The position numbers and the translations under genes were made by a program. A stretch of DNA of 64,000 nt, from contig NC_015914.1 in the NCBI RefSeq assembly GCF_000222485.1, positions 1,612,001-1,676,000 of the forward strand, in the 5' to 3' direction. Source of the stretch: Cyclobacterium marinum DSM 745 (GTDB lineage Bacteria > Bacteroidota > Bacteroidia > Cytophagales > Cyclobacteriaceae). Below are positions 44,355 to 53,466 of the stretch, piece by piece (the first letter of the stretch is position 1; the number at the start of each line of letters is the position of its first letter). The notes beneath the pieces are model-generated. The model was given only the letters and a program-made list of their open reading frames with translations. It had not been told where the DNA came from and ran no database searches.

Positions 44355-44825
44355 ATGAATAAAATCAATGTAAAAAAGAAACAAATCTTACAAAGCAAAG
44401 GAAGTCTGCATAGTAAGGCGTATATTGTTGAATCTGGTTTGCTCAGAAGTTATACCATCGATGAAAATGGCAAAGAACATATTTTTATGTTCGGTCCCGA
44501 AGATTGGATAGTTACTGACTATGCTGCCCCAGATGAACCCTGCGATTTGTATATTGATGCCTTAGAAGATTCCGTGGTTATACAAATTGAAAAAAACACC
44601 GAATTAGAAATTGACCATAAAAAAATCATAAAGCGGATTAGGGTGCTGCAAAAAAGGATTATTATGCTTATGAGCGCATCTGCAATTGATCGCTACGAAC
44701 ACTTTATTTCAACCTACCCCACCATCGCTCAAAGGGTGCCTCAATACATGATTGCATCCTATTTAGGGATTACTCCTGAAGCATTGAGTGCTGCCAAAAG
44801 CCAACACCTTAAGTATCTTAAATAG
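44355..44825 (+). CDS. Crp/Fnr family regulator, N-terminally short
   Basis: 156 aa. Cyclic-nucleotide-binding-type beta roll (ILQSKGSLHSKAYIVESGLLRSYTIDENG, partly quoted) and a C-terminal winged helix (RVPQYMIASYLGITPEALSAAKS). Bacteroidota relatives usually have some 30-40 more N-terminal residues. The frame is closed by TGA at 44340-44342, and another frame just upstream reads TESQTLSQISDE, which resembles the missing part, so a frameshift or 5' replacement is likely. It heads a DoxX-pirin-pirin group, whose leaders contain a shared palindrome it may bind. Could be functional if the short form folds. Confidence 0.8.
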   Translation: MNKINVKKKQILQSKGSLHSKAYIVESGLLRSYTIDENGKEHIFMFGPEDWIVTDYAAPDEPCDLYIDALEDSVVIQIEKNTELEIDHKKIIKRIRVLQKRIIMLMSASAIDRYEHFISTYPTIAQRVPQYMIASYLGITPEALSAAKSQHLKYLK

Positions 44826-44836
44826 AATAATCCGAA

Positions 44837-44856
44837 TTTCTTAATCTACATTAATG
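44837..44856. promoter_or_regulatory. Palindromic operator candidate upstream of doxX
   Basis: TTTCTTAATCTACATTAATG contains the inverted repeat TTAAT-ctac-ATTAA. A 19/20 identical sequence lies at 46373-46392 before the second pirin gene. A near -7 box (GACCTTTG) follows 20 bp downstream. Likely site for the adjacent Crp/Fnr regulator. Confidence 0.6.
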
Positions 44857-44922
44857 GATAGGCATTTTTTCCCTCTGACCTTTGTATTGAAATTAAACTA
44901 TTAACGATAAAAATCAGAAGAA

Positions 44923-45300
44923 ATGAATGTACTACTGTGGATAGTCCAAGGTCTACTGACCCTCATGTTTTTAATGGCCGGAGCTATGAAGCTCAGTAAA
45001 TCAAAAAAAGAGCTCCGAGAAAAATTGGGGGACTGGGTAGACCAATACACCGATATCAGTATAAAGCTGATTGGTCTTGCGGAGCTGCTAGGAGCAGTAG
45101 GCCTCATCCTGCCAATGGCTATTGGTGTCCTTCCAATACTAACCCCATTAGCTGCAATTGGGCTGGCCATGACTATGGTTGGTGCTATGAAAGTTCACTA
45201 TGAACGAAAAGAAAAAAGCAAGGTAATAACAAACATCGTTTTGATGTTGCTTGCCGTATTTGTGGTGATTGGAAGGCTATACTTAGCACCAATTGTATAG
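44923..45300 (+). CDS. DoxX family membrane protein
   Basis: 125 aa with four predicted membrane helices (residues ~4-22, 47-65, 68-88, 104-122). The DoxX pattern is seen in LLTLMFLMAGAMKLSKSKKEL and LIGLAELLGAVGLILPMAIG. DoxX proteins occur in redox and thiol-stress contexts; biochemical role uncertain. Located between a Crp/Fnr regulator and two pirin genes, a combination often linked to oxidative or electrophile stress. Confidence 0.9.
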   Translation: MNVLLWIVQGLLTLMFLMAGAMKLSKSKKELREKLGDWVDQYTDISIKLIGLAELLGAVGLILPMAIGVLPILTPLAAIGLAMTMVGAMKVHYERKEKSKVITNIVLMLLAVFVVIGRLYLAPIV

Positions 45301-45336
45301 ATACGTCTTAGAATTTGAACTTACAATCAGAAAATC

Positions 45337-46356
45337 ATGAAAGATAAAATATTAGCCATAGAGGTGCTGCAAATGCCTTGGCGCACAGAAGATCCCTTTT
45401 TGTTTACGGTGCATCATTTAGACCACTACCCCAAGGGAAATGAGAAAATGGGCCTAGACCCCTCTCAGGCAGCAGGCAGAGTTTTAGGTCAGGATTTTAG
45501 CAATAAGAATGGGTATAGTATGTACCATGGTAAGGTCGTTCCGGGTTTTCCGTATCATCCACATTTAGGGTTTGAGACCATTACCATCGGCAAACAAGGT
45601 TTTGTAGACCATAGTGATTCTCTTGGAGGCGCAGGTAGATTTGGTGCAGGAGATGCTCAATGGATGACAGCGGGCAAAGGAATTCAGCATTCAGAAATGT
45701 TTCCTCTGCTACACACGGATAAGCCAAATACCTTAGAGATTTTTCAAATTTGGTTGAACCTCCCTAGCCAAAGCAAATTGGCAGAGCCTCATTATAAAAT
45801 GCTATGGAACGAGAGCATACCAAAGATTGAAGAAGTAGATACAAATGGTAATAAAACAACCCTTGAGATTTATGCCGGAAGCTATAAAGCGAACGAAGCA
45901 CCCAAACCAACACCAGATTCTTGGGCTGCCAATCCTGAAAATGGAGTGGCCATATTTAGTGTAAAAATGGAGGCGAATGCTGAGTGGATTCTCCCTGCCT
46001 CACTGAACGATCAGGTGCACAATACACTGTATTTCTATAATGGGAATACCATACATTTGGGAGACACAAAAATTGATGTCAACCATCTTGTGAAGGTGCT
46101 TCCCGGAAAGAGTGTACAAATAACCAATGGAGACAAAGTAGCAGAATTTCTTATTCTGCAAGGAAAGCCTATCAATGAACCGGTAGCGCTAAGAGGACCC
46201 TTTGTAATGAACACTGATGAAGAGTTAAATCTTGGGTTTGCAGAATACCGAAAAACGCAATTTGGAGGGTGGCCTTGGCCTCAAACGGAGCAGGTTTTTG
46301 ATCGCGCTAAGGGTCGATTTGCTAAGTATCCCGATGGATCATCCGAAGAAAAGTAA
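45337..46356 (+). CDS. Pirin family protein
   Basis: 339 aa. N-terminal pirin cupin with metal motif HPHLGFETITI near residue 73 and GDAQWMTAGKGIQHSEMF (ligands His and Glu) near 108; the C-terminal pirin domain holds LILQGKPINEPVALRGPFVMNT. Longer than the typical 230-300 residues because of an N-terminal extension. Pirins bind iron, and some show quercetinase activity or regulate metabolism. Starts 36 bp after doxX in the same direction. Confidence 0.93.
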   Translation: MKDKILAIEVLQMPWRTEDPFLFTVHHLDHYPKGNEKMGLDPSQAAGRVLGQDFSNKNGYSMYHGKVVPGFPYHPHLGFETITIGKQGFVDHSDSLGGAGRFGAGDAQWMTAGKGIQHSEMFPLLHTDKPNTLEIFQIWLNLPSQSKLAEPHYKMLWNESIPKIEEVDTNGNKTTLEIYAGSYKANEAPKPTPDSWAANPENGVAIFSVKMEANAEWILPASLNDQVHNTLYFYNGNTIHLGDTKIDVNHLVKVLPGKSVQITNGDKVAEFLILQGKPINEPVALRGPFVMNTDEELNLGFAEYRKTQFGGWPWPQTEQVFDRAKGRFAKYPDGSSEEK

Positions 46357-46372
46357 ACCTGTTCCTCACTCC

Positions 46373-46392
46373 TTTCTTAATCTCCATTAATG
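46373..46392. promoter_or_regulatory. Palindromic operator candidate upstream of second pirin gene
   Basis: TTTCTTAATCTCCATTAATG, one base different from the site at 44837-44856. It lies 13 bp upstream of a TACCTTTG -7 box (46405-46412). Confidence 0.6.
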
Positions 46393-46404
46393 TCCTGGGA
46401 ATTA

Positions 46405-46412
46405 TACCTTTG
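46405..46412 (+). promoter_or_regulatory. -7 box of the second pirin gene
   Basis: TACCTTTG, an exact TAnnTTTG match, 22 bp before the pirin ATG. The -33 region would overlap the palindrome at 46373-46392 and lacks a TTG, which suits an activator-dependent promoter. Confidence 0.5.
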
Positions 46413-46434
46413 TAGAATTAAAAAAAGACTCGAC

Positions 46435-47307
46435 ATGCAAAAGAAAATTAAATTTTCAAATACGGCTTTCAGTAGCACCATTGCAGGTGCACCCATTCGT
46501 CGTTATTTACCTAGTAGTCTTACGGAGGCGGTTGGGCCGTTTATCCTGCTCGATCAAGCGGGGCCATTTAAAATTGCGAATACTGAAACAAGAGGTGTAG
46601 GCCCTCATCCACATAGAGGTATAGCTACGTTAACCTATGCCGTTAGTGGTGAAATAGAACATTTAGACAGCTTGGGAAATCGTGCCTTGGTAAGCTCGGG
46701 CGGTGTGCAGTGGATGAATGCAGGCAATGGTATTGTGCATGATGAGAGATCCAAACCGGATGGAGATTTGACGGAGAAGGAAAAGTATGCCTTTCAATTT
46801 TGGATAAACCTACCTTCCAAAATAAAAACGATGAAACCGGAATATATACCAATGCAAGCCGCGCAGGTTCCGGTAAAAAATATGCCTGAAGGGGCAGGAC
46901 TCATTCGTGTACTTGTAGGCAATTATCAAAATATGACCTCCAAAGTACCTACCTACAGCCAGCAGTTTTTATATCATTTGGCGCTCAACCCTGGACAAAA
47001 ATTTAAAATAGACTTTTTAGCAAAAACCGAAGTTGCTGCCGTTTTGCCAACCGCTTCGGCAGTAATCAATGCTGAAAATTTCAGTGGCGGTAAAATCATC
47101 GTCTTTGATGAAGATGCTGGAGAAATTGAAATGGAAAATCGCTCTGATACAGTGTTGGATATACTGCTTTTTGGTGGAGAAAAGTACACAGACCCCATAG
47201 TAGCCCAAGGACCTTTTGTGATGAATAGTGAAGAGGAAATTGCTTTGGCATATGAGGAATATACTCAAGGGAAATATGGGGAGATACAATATCCTACAAA
47301 CGGATAA
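46435..47307 (+). CDS. Pirin family protein
   Basis: 290 aa from ATG 46435 (MQKKIKFSNTAFSSTIAG); the upstream in-frame start at 46390 precedes the promoter box and is not used. Metal ligands in GVGPHPHRGIATLTY (near residue 54) and GGVQWMNAGNGIVHDER (near 89). The C-terminal pirin domain includes YTDPIVAQGPFVMNSEEE. Divergent from the other pirin, so not a simple tandem duplication. Likely controlled independently by the palindrome and -7 box in its leader. Confidence 0.93.
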   Translation: MQKKIKFSNTAFSSTIAGAPIRRYLPSSLTEAVGPFILLDQAGPFKIANTETRGVGPHPHRGIATLTYAVSGEIEHLDSLGNRALVSSGGVQWMNAGNGIVHDERSKPDGDLTEKEKYAFQFWINLPSKIKTMKPEYIPMQAAQVPVKNMPEGAGLIRVLVGNYQNMTSKVPTYSQQFLYHLALNPGQKFKIDFLAKTEVAAVLPTASAVINAENFSGGKIIVFDEDAGEIEMENRSDTVLDILLFGGEKYTDPIVAQGPFVMNSEEEIALAYEEYTQGKYGEIQYPTNG

Positions 47308-47433
47308 ACTCAACATGTTATCTTAAATTTTAAAATTCGATACCTACTTGACCGAAAAATGGTCGCTAATTCGGTTACCTTGCAAAAATTAAATTACAGA
47401 TAAGCCATTTGACCAAAAAAATACCGAAAACGA

Positions 47434-48540
47434 ATGAAAAAAAGCCTAATCGTTCTTTTAGCGATAGTAATTTTTTGCGGTTGCAAGGAAGAAACTAAAA
47501 TCGATACCAATTATGTCATTGCCAAGTTTCAGGAGCATGCCGATAATATTAATTCATTGGAATACCGGATGCAGAGAATTGACACTTTTGCTCAAGGTGG
47601 TACTGTATGGGACAATTCAGGAATTGCACTTATTGAAAAAGACGATAGTGATGAAATTTTTGGATTTTCTTTCTATGGCAAAAGAGATGATGTTGATATA
47701 GAATATATTTATGACGAAGGAAAGGGATTCGAAATCTCTAAAAAAGATAGTTCCTACCAAGTAGAACCAGGACATCTTGGATTTATGGGTAAACCGGGAG
47801 GACAAATGGTTCATCAAAATATTTTCAGACTAGACTCAGTTTATAAAAAAGTGTCGGTATCAGCAACGGAAAATTCATATCTACTTTCTTTCGAATTTGA
47901 AAACGATTCTGTTTACAATGTGTCCGATAAGAAAAAAGTCTACGAACTTAATAAAGCAGACTTTTTCCCAATTAAAATAAAGCAGACTTCAAATCGACTT
48001 GGGAATAAGTCCGTTTCTATCGCAAAATTTACCGATGTTAAAATCAACGAAAATGTTAAAAATTCAATAAATGACATAAAACAGGGTATTCAGCATTACA
48101 CAATTATACCACCTAAAAAAAGAAAGTTAAATAAGCTGCTTACTAAAAAACTTCCAACTTTGGAATTACCTGACTTATCCAGCAAGGATAAAATGGTAAA
48201 AGTTACTCCCGGCCAATTAACTCTAATTGACTTTTGGGAAGTTTGGTGCGGACCATGCATCGCATCATTTCCTAAAGTGGAGCATCTAAAAATCAAATAT
48301 CCAAATAAATTAAATGTAATTGGAATAGTTTCAGAAGACCCCGAAAGTGCCCTCAAAATGGTAAGAAAGAAAGGGACGACCTTTCAAAATCTGGTTGGAA
48401 ATAATGAATTGGAAGAGGAATTTGGGGTCAATAGTTGGCCAAGATATTTTTTGGTAGATAAAACAGGAATAGTACAAAAAGAATATTTTGGATTTTCTGA
48501 CCAAATCGAGAAAGACATCAAAGAATTTTTGGCTAAATAA
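47434..48540 (+). CDS. TlpA-like thioredoxin-fold lipoprotein
   Basis: 368 aa. Lipoprotein signal MKKSLIVLLAIVIFCGCKEE with lipobox FCGC. Residues ~25-220 form a beta-rich N-terminal domain of unknown function. The C-terminal ~130 residues are a thioredoxin fold with active site WEVWCGPC near 268-275 and cis-Pro in NSWPRYFLVDK. It probably acts as a periplasmic thiol-disulfide oxidoreductase anchored in a membrane. Stand-alone gene between pirin and the convergent AraC gene. Confidence 0.9.
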   Translation: MKKSLIVLLAIVIFCGCKEETKIDTNYVIAKFQEHADNINSLEYRMQRIDTFAQGGTVWDNSGIALIEKDDSDEIFGFSFYGKRDDVDIEYIYDEGKGFEISKKDSSYQVEPGHLGFMGKPGGQMVHQNIFRLDSVYKKVSVSATENSYLLSFEFENDSVYNVSDKKKVYELNKADFFPIKIKQTSNRLGNKSVSIAKFTDVKINENVKNSINDIKQGIQHYTIIPPKKRKLNKLLTKKLPTLELPDLSSKDKMVKVTPGQLTLIDFWEVWCGPCIASFPKVEHLKIKYPNKLNVIGIVSEDPESALKMVRKKGTTFQNLVGNNELEEEFGVNSWPRYFLVDKTGIVQKEYFGFSDQIEKDIKEFLAK

Positions 48541-48718
48541 ACCCGTTGCCAAAAATCTAAGGAACCTGAAGGCTGAAGTGCTGAATTCAAAATCAGTACA
48601 CAAAATAAAAAAACATTAATTGGAATTTGAATGGCCTTAAAACCCCACAATAAACGTTTGCAATACCATGAAAAGTAAATTGACAAATACCTTCAACAGT
48701 CAATAATCCTTCAAAAAA

Positions 48719-49480
48719 CTAGTTTTGTGTCTTAAAATCAGATGGACTTATACCTACTTTTTTTTTGAAAAACCTGGAAAAACTACTTAAAGAATCAAAT
48801 CCCAAATGGAATGCCAATTCTTTTGTGGTAATTTCCCCTTTTACAAGCTCACGTTTTGATTCTGTAATTTGACGCTGCTGAATAATTTGTTTTGCAGTGA
48901 GGTTTAGTTTTTCTTTTAAGATTTGGTTCAAGCGCTTACTACTTATCCCTATTTGGTTGGCATAATAATCGGTATTAGTTTCTTTTATAAAATTAGTTTC
49001 CATTAATTCTAAAAATTGAAAAACCCTCTTTTGATTTAAATCTTGTTCTAATAATTCATCGTTTTGATAACGAATTAAATGGAGCAACAAAAGCTTAAGT
49101 AAGGTTTTAAGCATAACATAAGAAGCCTTTTCATTGAAAAACTCTTCTTTAAGCAAACCAATTAGCTGCTGTAATTGATTAATTTGATGGATTTCCCTAA
49201 TATGAAACTGAGGGTATTTATTGAAAATAGACATCACATCCAGGGCATATTCAATATCATCTTCATCAATAAGGTCGCGTTCAAAATTTATTAATACACC
49301 TTTATTATCATTGAATATTTTACACTCAAAAACTTCATTCAAGGGTTTGAAATGAACAATTAGTAAGGCTTCTGAATTAAACTCAAAGTAGATCCCCATA
49401 GAGTTATCTGAAAGCATTTCAGTGCTATTATCAAACTGTTGGATAATTTGAATTTTAGTATTCCAAACGTGTTTGCTCAT
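48719..49480 (-). CDS. AraC family transcriptional regulator
   Basis: 253 aa. N-terminal cupin-like sensing region (residues ~1-145) and a C-terminal double helix-turn-helix (DYYANQIGISSKRLNQILKEKLNLT, partly quoted, and TTKELAFHLGFDSLSSFSRFFKKKVGISPSDFK as second motif). Starts 45 bp downstream of the MFS gene on the same strand and probably regulates it. Inducer unknown. Confidence 0.93.
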   Translation of the reverse strand: MSKHVWNTKIQIIQQFDNSTEMLSDNSMGIYFEFNSEALLIVHFKPLNEVFECKIFNDNKGVLINFERDLIDEDDIEYALDVMSIFNKYPQFHIREIHQINQLQQLIGLLKEEFFNEKASYVMLKTLLKLLLLHLIRYQNDELLEQDLNQKRVFQFLELMETNFIKETNTDYYANQIGISSKRLNQILKEKLNLTAKQIIQQRQITESKRELVKGEITTKELAFHLGFDSLSSFSRFFKKKVGISPSDFKTQN

Positions 49481-49525
49481 TTACATTCAAAGTGTTTTTC
49501 AAATGTAAAAAGAAATTGTTCAAAT

Positions 49526-50668
49526 TTAATTTTTACCTAACCTTTGAAACAACCACAAAATGACGCTACCAATCACAAATGCCATAACAGCAGAAACACT
49601 ATACACAACCATGTAATTATTGGAAATGTATTCAATAAAAGTAGATAAAAACTGTCCTCCAAAAACCCCCATAGAATACAGTCCCAAATTTTTTCCTTGG
49701 TTTTGTAATGAGCTGGCTTCAATCATCATATGGTTTAACAATGGAATAGTAAATCCAAAGCCTACTCCTATACAGATTACTGCTAACACTAAAACTGGCA
49801 CATTCCCGGCAATTGCTAAAACCATATAGCCTAACATAAAAAACAGAAAACCAAAAACCACCGTTTTAACATCGCCTGTATATTTAACTACCTTAGGCAT
49901 TTGACTTGCGGTTATAATAGCTATAACAGAAATAAAAGCCATTAAATAACCTGTTTGAGATTCGCTAAAACCAAAGGTTTCTGGCAGATATAAGGGCAAA
50001 CTAACAAAACCTACAAAGAACAACATCATAGCCAATAAGGAAGCATAAAAAATCAGTTGAACCTTGAATTTACTTTCGTTTTTGTTTTTCGAAAAAACTC
50101 CTTTTTCTTTTCTTTTAGCATCAGGTTTTGGTAATGCTTTTAAAACGAACATTAAACAAACCAAGGCTAAAAGGTAAATGTAAAAAGGAAATTGCCAATG
50201 CATTTGACCTAAAATACCGCCAATTGCAAGAAAAATAACGCCACCCAATTCAATAGCCATTCCTTGCCAAGCAATCATTTTCATTCTTTCTTCACCTGTA
50301 AAAAATGCTGCAATATATAGGGTCACAGATACTTGAATGGCAACTGTGGCTGCACCCAGCAAAAACCTATCTAAGATTAACAAATAATCATTGGAAATAA
50401 ATGCCCCTATAACACCTAATATGGCATAAGGGACTAAGCCTAAAATTAATAATTTAAGTGATCCTAACTTATTTATTAAACGGCCTATTATTGGAGCGAA
50501 CACCACAACACCCAATGAAGGAAGCGTAATTAACCAACTAGGCGAAAAGCCAAAATCTAACTGTTTTACAATTCCTGAAAGTGATGGCGCAATTACTGTT
50601 CCCACCATTATTGTTAAGCTGCTAATAAATAGTAGAGTGAAAACCCCGAAGTTTGATATTTTATTCAT
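49526..50668 (-). CDS. MFS transporter
   Basis: 380 aa with about 12 membrane helices. Typical major-facilitator features: PIIGRLINKLGSLKLLILG (motif A-like loop 2-3, near residue 58), DRFLLGAATVAIQVSVTLYIAAFF (motif C/B region near 100, partly quoted), and a central charged loop (KPDAKRKEKGVFSKNKNESK, near 195) separating the two halves. Likely a drug/H+ antiporter of the DHA1 kind. Forms a unit with the AraC regulator. Confidence 0.92.
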   Translation of the reverse strand: MNKISNFGVFTLLFISSLTIMVGTVIAPSLSGIVKQLDFGFSPSWLITLPSLGVVVFAPIIGRLINKLGSLKLLILGLVPYAILGVIGAFISNDYLLILDRFLLGAATVAIQVSVTLYIAAFFTGEERMKMIAWQGMAIELGGVIFLAIGGILGQMHWQFPFYIYLLALVCLMFVLKALPKPDAKRKEKGVFSKNKNESKFKVQLIFYASLLAMMLFFVGFVSLPLYLPETFGFSESQTGYLMAFISVIAIITASQMPKVVKYTGDVKTVVFGFLFFMLGYMVLAIAGNVPVLVLAVICIGVGFGFTIPLLNHMMIEASSLQNQGKNLGLYSMGVFGGQFLSTFIEYISNNYMVVYSVSAVMAFVIGSVILWLFQRLGKN

Positions 50669-51855
50669 AGTGCAAAATTCAAACTATTCCTCCGTAACCA
50701 GTTTACCTATTTTCTAAATGAGTAGGCAAAAATGGAAATTTGAATCCTGATTAAGCATTTTGATTTTCTGAACATTCTCAGGAGGCATTTTAATCACAAT
50801 GAAAGCACTTCGTGGCAGCAAAAGTAAAAACACTTGAAATGGGAAAAGGATACTCCCATGAAAGTCTTGTTTAAATTTCAGGACTAAGTCCTGAACAGTT
50901 CAGAGTATAGAAAACAGAAATCCACCAGACGGATACCCTAGAAAGATTTTCATCTGACTATGGGCTTTCTTGTGACTATTAAATTGAATGAAAACCGTAT
51001 GGGAATGCTAATTTTTTTACAAAATCTTGCCTTCTCTCCAATGGTATAATATTTTCATCTCTTGTAATTTTAATACCCTTGATAATTTGACCAATTATTT
51101 AAGAGATCACATAAGAAGGGTTAAAAGTTTAGGAGTGAAATTCATAAAATTCAGATAATTTGGCTGGGTACCTATTTCATCCTAAGAACAATAAATTTCC
51201 TTAGACTAAAATTTTATTGCAATAAAAACACAAACCTTCGATGGAGACCAATGGAAATCTATTTTATCCCAAGTAAATACAAAATCTCAATTGAAAACTA
51301 TTTTTATTGTTGCAAAAGTTCTAATAGTTTTAGTTATTACAAGCAAGACATGCCGGATTAACCAGTTAAATAATTCAAAAATGACAATTAATTCCTCTAC
51401 TTTAAAGAGTTGCTTGCTCTTATTTACTTTTATACCATTCTCTGCTTGCAATAAAATAAATCAAACTACTTCTCGGCTATAAATTGAACCCAGTGAATAT
51501 AGCATTATTAAAAATGTCGCTTACCTTGATTCTTTCTAACAACAACAAGAGATTTTCATATCAATATTGTGTATTCATCCAAATTCATTTACGATTGAGG
51601 TTGACAATATTTTTCTTGGCCGAATTGATAGGATTAAAGCTAAGGGCAAAAAATTGAAAAATTAGTTGAAATTGATCATTAAAAACGAATTCCAACATTT
51701 TGTTTAAGCAATTACAGGCAAGGTGCCAATTATTATTAAGGTTTGTATCTCTCTCATACAACCTTTCAGTTTGACAGTAAACTACCACTATTCATACAAT
51801 TTACCATTAGTGATGATTAAATATTTTCAATGAAGTAAAAGAGCCAAAAATAAAT
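50669..51855. other. Long intergenic region, mostly without features
   Basis: About 1.19 kb, AT-rich. The only coding-like trace is a short lipoprotein N-terminus at 51381-51482. No RNA gene, strong hairpin or repeat shared with the rest of the window was recognised. Confidence 0.45.
51381..51482 (+). pseudogene. Fragment of a lipoprotein gene (33 codons)
   Basis: MTINSSTLKSCLLLFTFIPF followed by SACNKINQ is a good lipoprotein signal (lipobox FSAC), but a stop comes 13 codons after the Cys. The following sequence gives no continuation in any frame that I could recognise. It is probably the remnant 5' end of a deleted gene, or a very short lipoprotein. Confidence 0.3.
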
Positions 51856-53373
51856 ATGGAAAAATCAAATAGAGTGAGATTTCAAAAGGTAATAGTAATG
51901 ATCATTTTGATGGTTGTTGGATGGGGCTGCAAGCAGAATACTAAAACACAAATAAATAAGGTAAGTGAGGAAGCCACTTATTCCGTTCCTAAAATCATGG
52001 GAAATTTTACGCGTTTAAAGCGTGAAGAAACAGGCGGCGTAAAACTGGAATTTGAATCTGCAATATTGTATCCCGACTCTTCGCAAAGTGAATTAATTTT
52101 AAAATGGGATGGGTTATCCAATGAAATATTTACTGACGGGGCTTATTTCAGGCTTACTCTTGATTCTGATTTAAATAGTTACCAAAAATTTTTATTGTTC
52201 ACTGAAGGAAATGAATTAATTGATTCATTGGATTTATCCCTTGGCACACCCTTTCAACTCGTACAATGTAAAATTCAAGAAAAATATCTTGCTGATGTTT
52301 TGGAAAACGGATTGAAAGTTCAATTGAAAGGAAATGGAGGACCTGTTGGCGTTTTTACCCATACAGCACTGGGATTAGATAACTTTTTACCGCATATACT
52401 AATTCCGGGCAAAGCATCGCCTCGAGAAGAATTTCTTAATAGAATGGCCTCTCTTGCCAGTTTAACGGAGTACGGTTGGCAAGAGGGATGTGTAATAGAT
52501 GGAATCGCTAAACTGTCGGAAAATGCAACGGATGGGTCAAGGTATAAAAATGGTCTGGAAGAGCACATGTCACTCATTTTTCCTTTAAAGGATAGTATTA
52601 ATCACAACTACGAAAAAATAGGGATTGAATTTACCTCCTGTCTGGCACAGCTGGCTCTATGGAAGCCTAATCATCCTGAAGTAGGGCATGTTGTCAATTA
52701 TTGGAAAAGTAAAACAGATTCTGCTGGAATCATAAAAAATGGTAATACAATTGTTGCCGAAGGGAATTACACGGTCGCTTGGCCTTTAGCAGTAATTGCT
52801 CAGCAATTAAACAAACCTGAATTGGCAGATGAAGCTATCAGGCAGTTACGCTTTCGCCGCGATAACCTAATTGACGAAGAAGGTGCAATTTGGTTGAGAT
52901 ACAACATTCACACACAGAAAAGGACCTTCCGCTTGTGGTCGAGAGGCTTAACTTGGTATGTATTGGGGCTTGCCAAAACATTGGATGTCTTACCTAACCC
53001 TCCAAAAGATTTAATTGAAGAGTTACGACGAGCAACTGATTATTTAATTTCAATTCAAGGAGTAGATGGTTTGTGGACAGTCTTTGCCGGAGATTCTCTT
53101 ACTGCACCTGAAACATCCGGGACATGCGGTATAGCTACAGCAATGGCAATTGGAGTCCGTAGAGGTTGGTTAGAAAATAATGCCAAAGAAGCAGCATTGT
53201 TGGCTTTACAAGGGGTTGAGGAAAGACTTACCCCCGACGGATACCTTGATGGTGTAGCGGAAGAAAATAAAGGTGGGATAGAATTTCAAAGAAAAACAAA
53301 AGGTTCAATATGCAATTGGGGAATGGGCTTGTTTGCCCAGCTTCTTGCAGAATTAGCCCCACCGGAAAACTGA
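51856..53373 (+). CDS. Glycoside hydrolase family 88/105-like lipoprotein
   Basis: 505 aa. Lipoprotein signal ending in lipobox VVGWGC (Cys ~25). An N-terminal ~170-residue beta-rich domain is followed by an (alpha/alpha)6 barrel (residues ~185-505) with GH88/GH105-like segments: AEGNYTVAWPLAVIAQQ, FRLWSRGLTWYVLGLAKTL, SGTCGIATAMAIGVRRGWL and SICNWGMGLFAQLLAELAPP. Such enzymes remove unsaturated uronic acids from the ends of lyase products of pectin or ulvan. It stands alone here, without lyases or SusCD next to it. Family placement is by pattern; catalytic Asp not assigned. Confidence 0.78.
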   Translation: MEKSNRVRFQKVIVMIILMVVGWGCKQNTKTQINKVSEEATYSVPKIMGNFTRLKREETGGVKLEFESAILYPDSSQSELILKWDGLSNEIFTDGAYFRLTLDSDLNSYQKFLLFTEGNELIDSLDLSLGTPFQLVQCKIQEKYLADVLENGLKVQLKGNGGPVGVFTHTALGLDNFLPHILIPGKASPREEFLNRMASLASLTEYGWQEGCVIDGIAKLSENATDGSRYKNGLEEHMSLIFPLKDSINHNYEKIGIEFTSCLAQLALWKPNHPEVGHVVNYWKSKTDSAGIIKNGNTIVAEGNYTVAWPLAVIAQQLNKPELADEAIRQLRFRRDNLIDEEGAIWLRYNIHTQKRTFRLWSRGLTWYVLGLAKTLDVLPNPPKDLIEELRRATDYLISIQGVDGLWTVFAGDSLTAPETSGTCGIATAMAIGVRRGWLENNAKEAALLALQGVEERLTPDGYLDGVAEENKGGIEFQRKTKGSICNWGMGLFAQLLAELAPPEN

Positions 53374-53466
53374 TTTAAAATTTTTGTAGCCAAACAGTCA
53401 TTAAGCTTAATCAGCTATAAGATCTTTTCAAAAGCCAATGAAAAGAGGTCAATTTAAGCGATTTGA

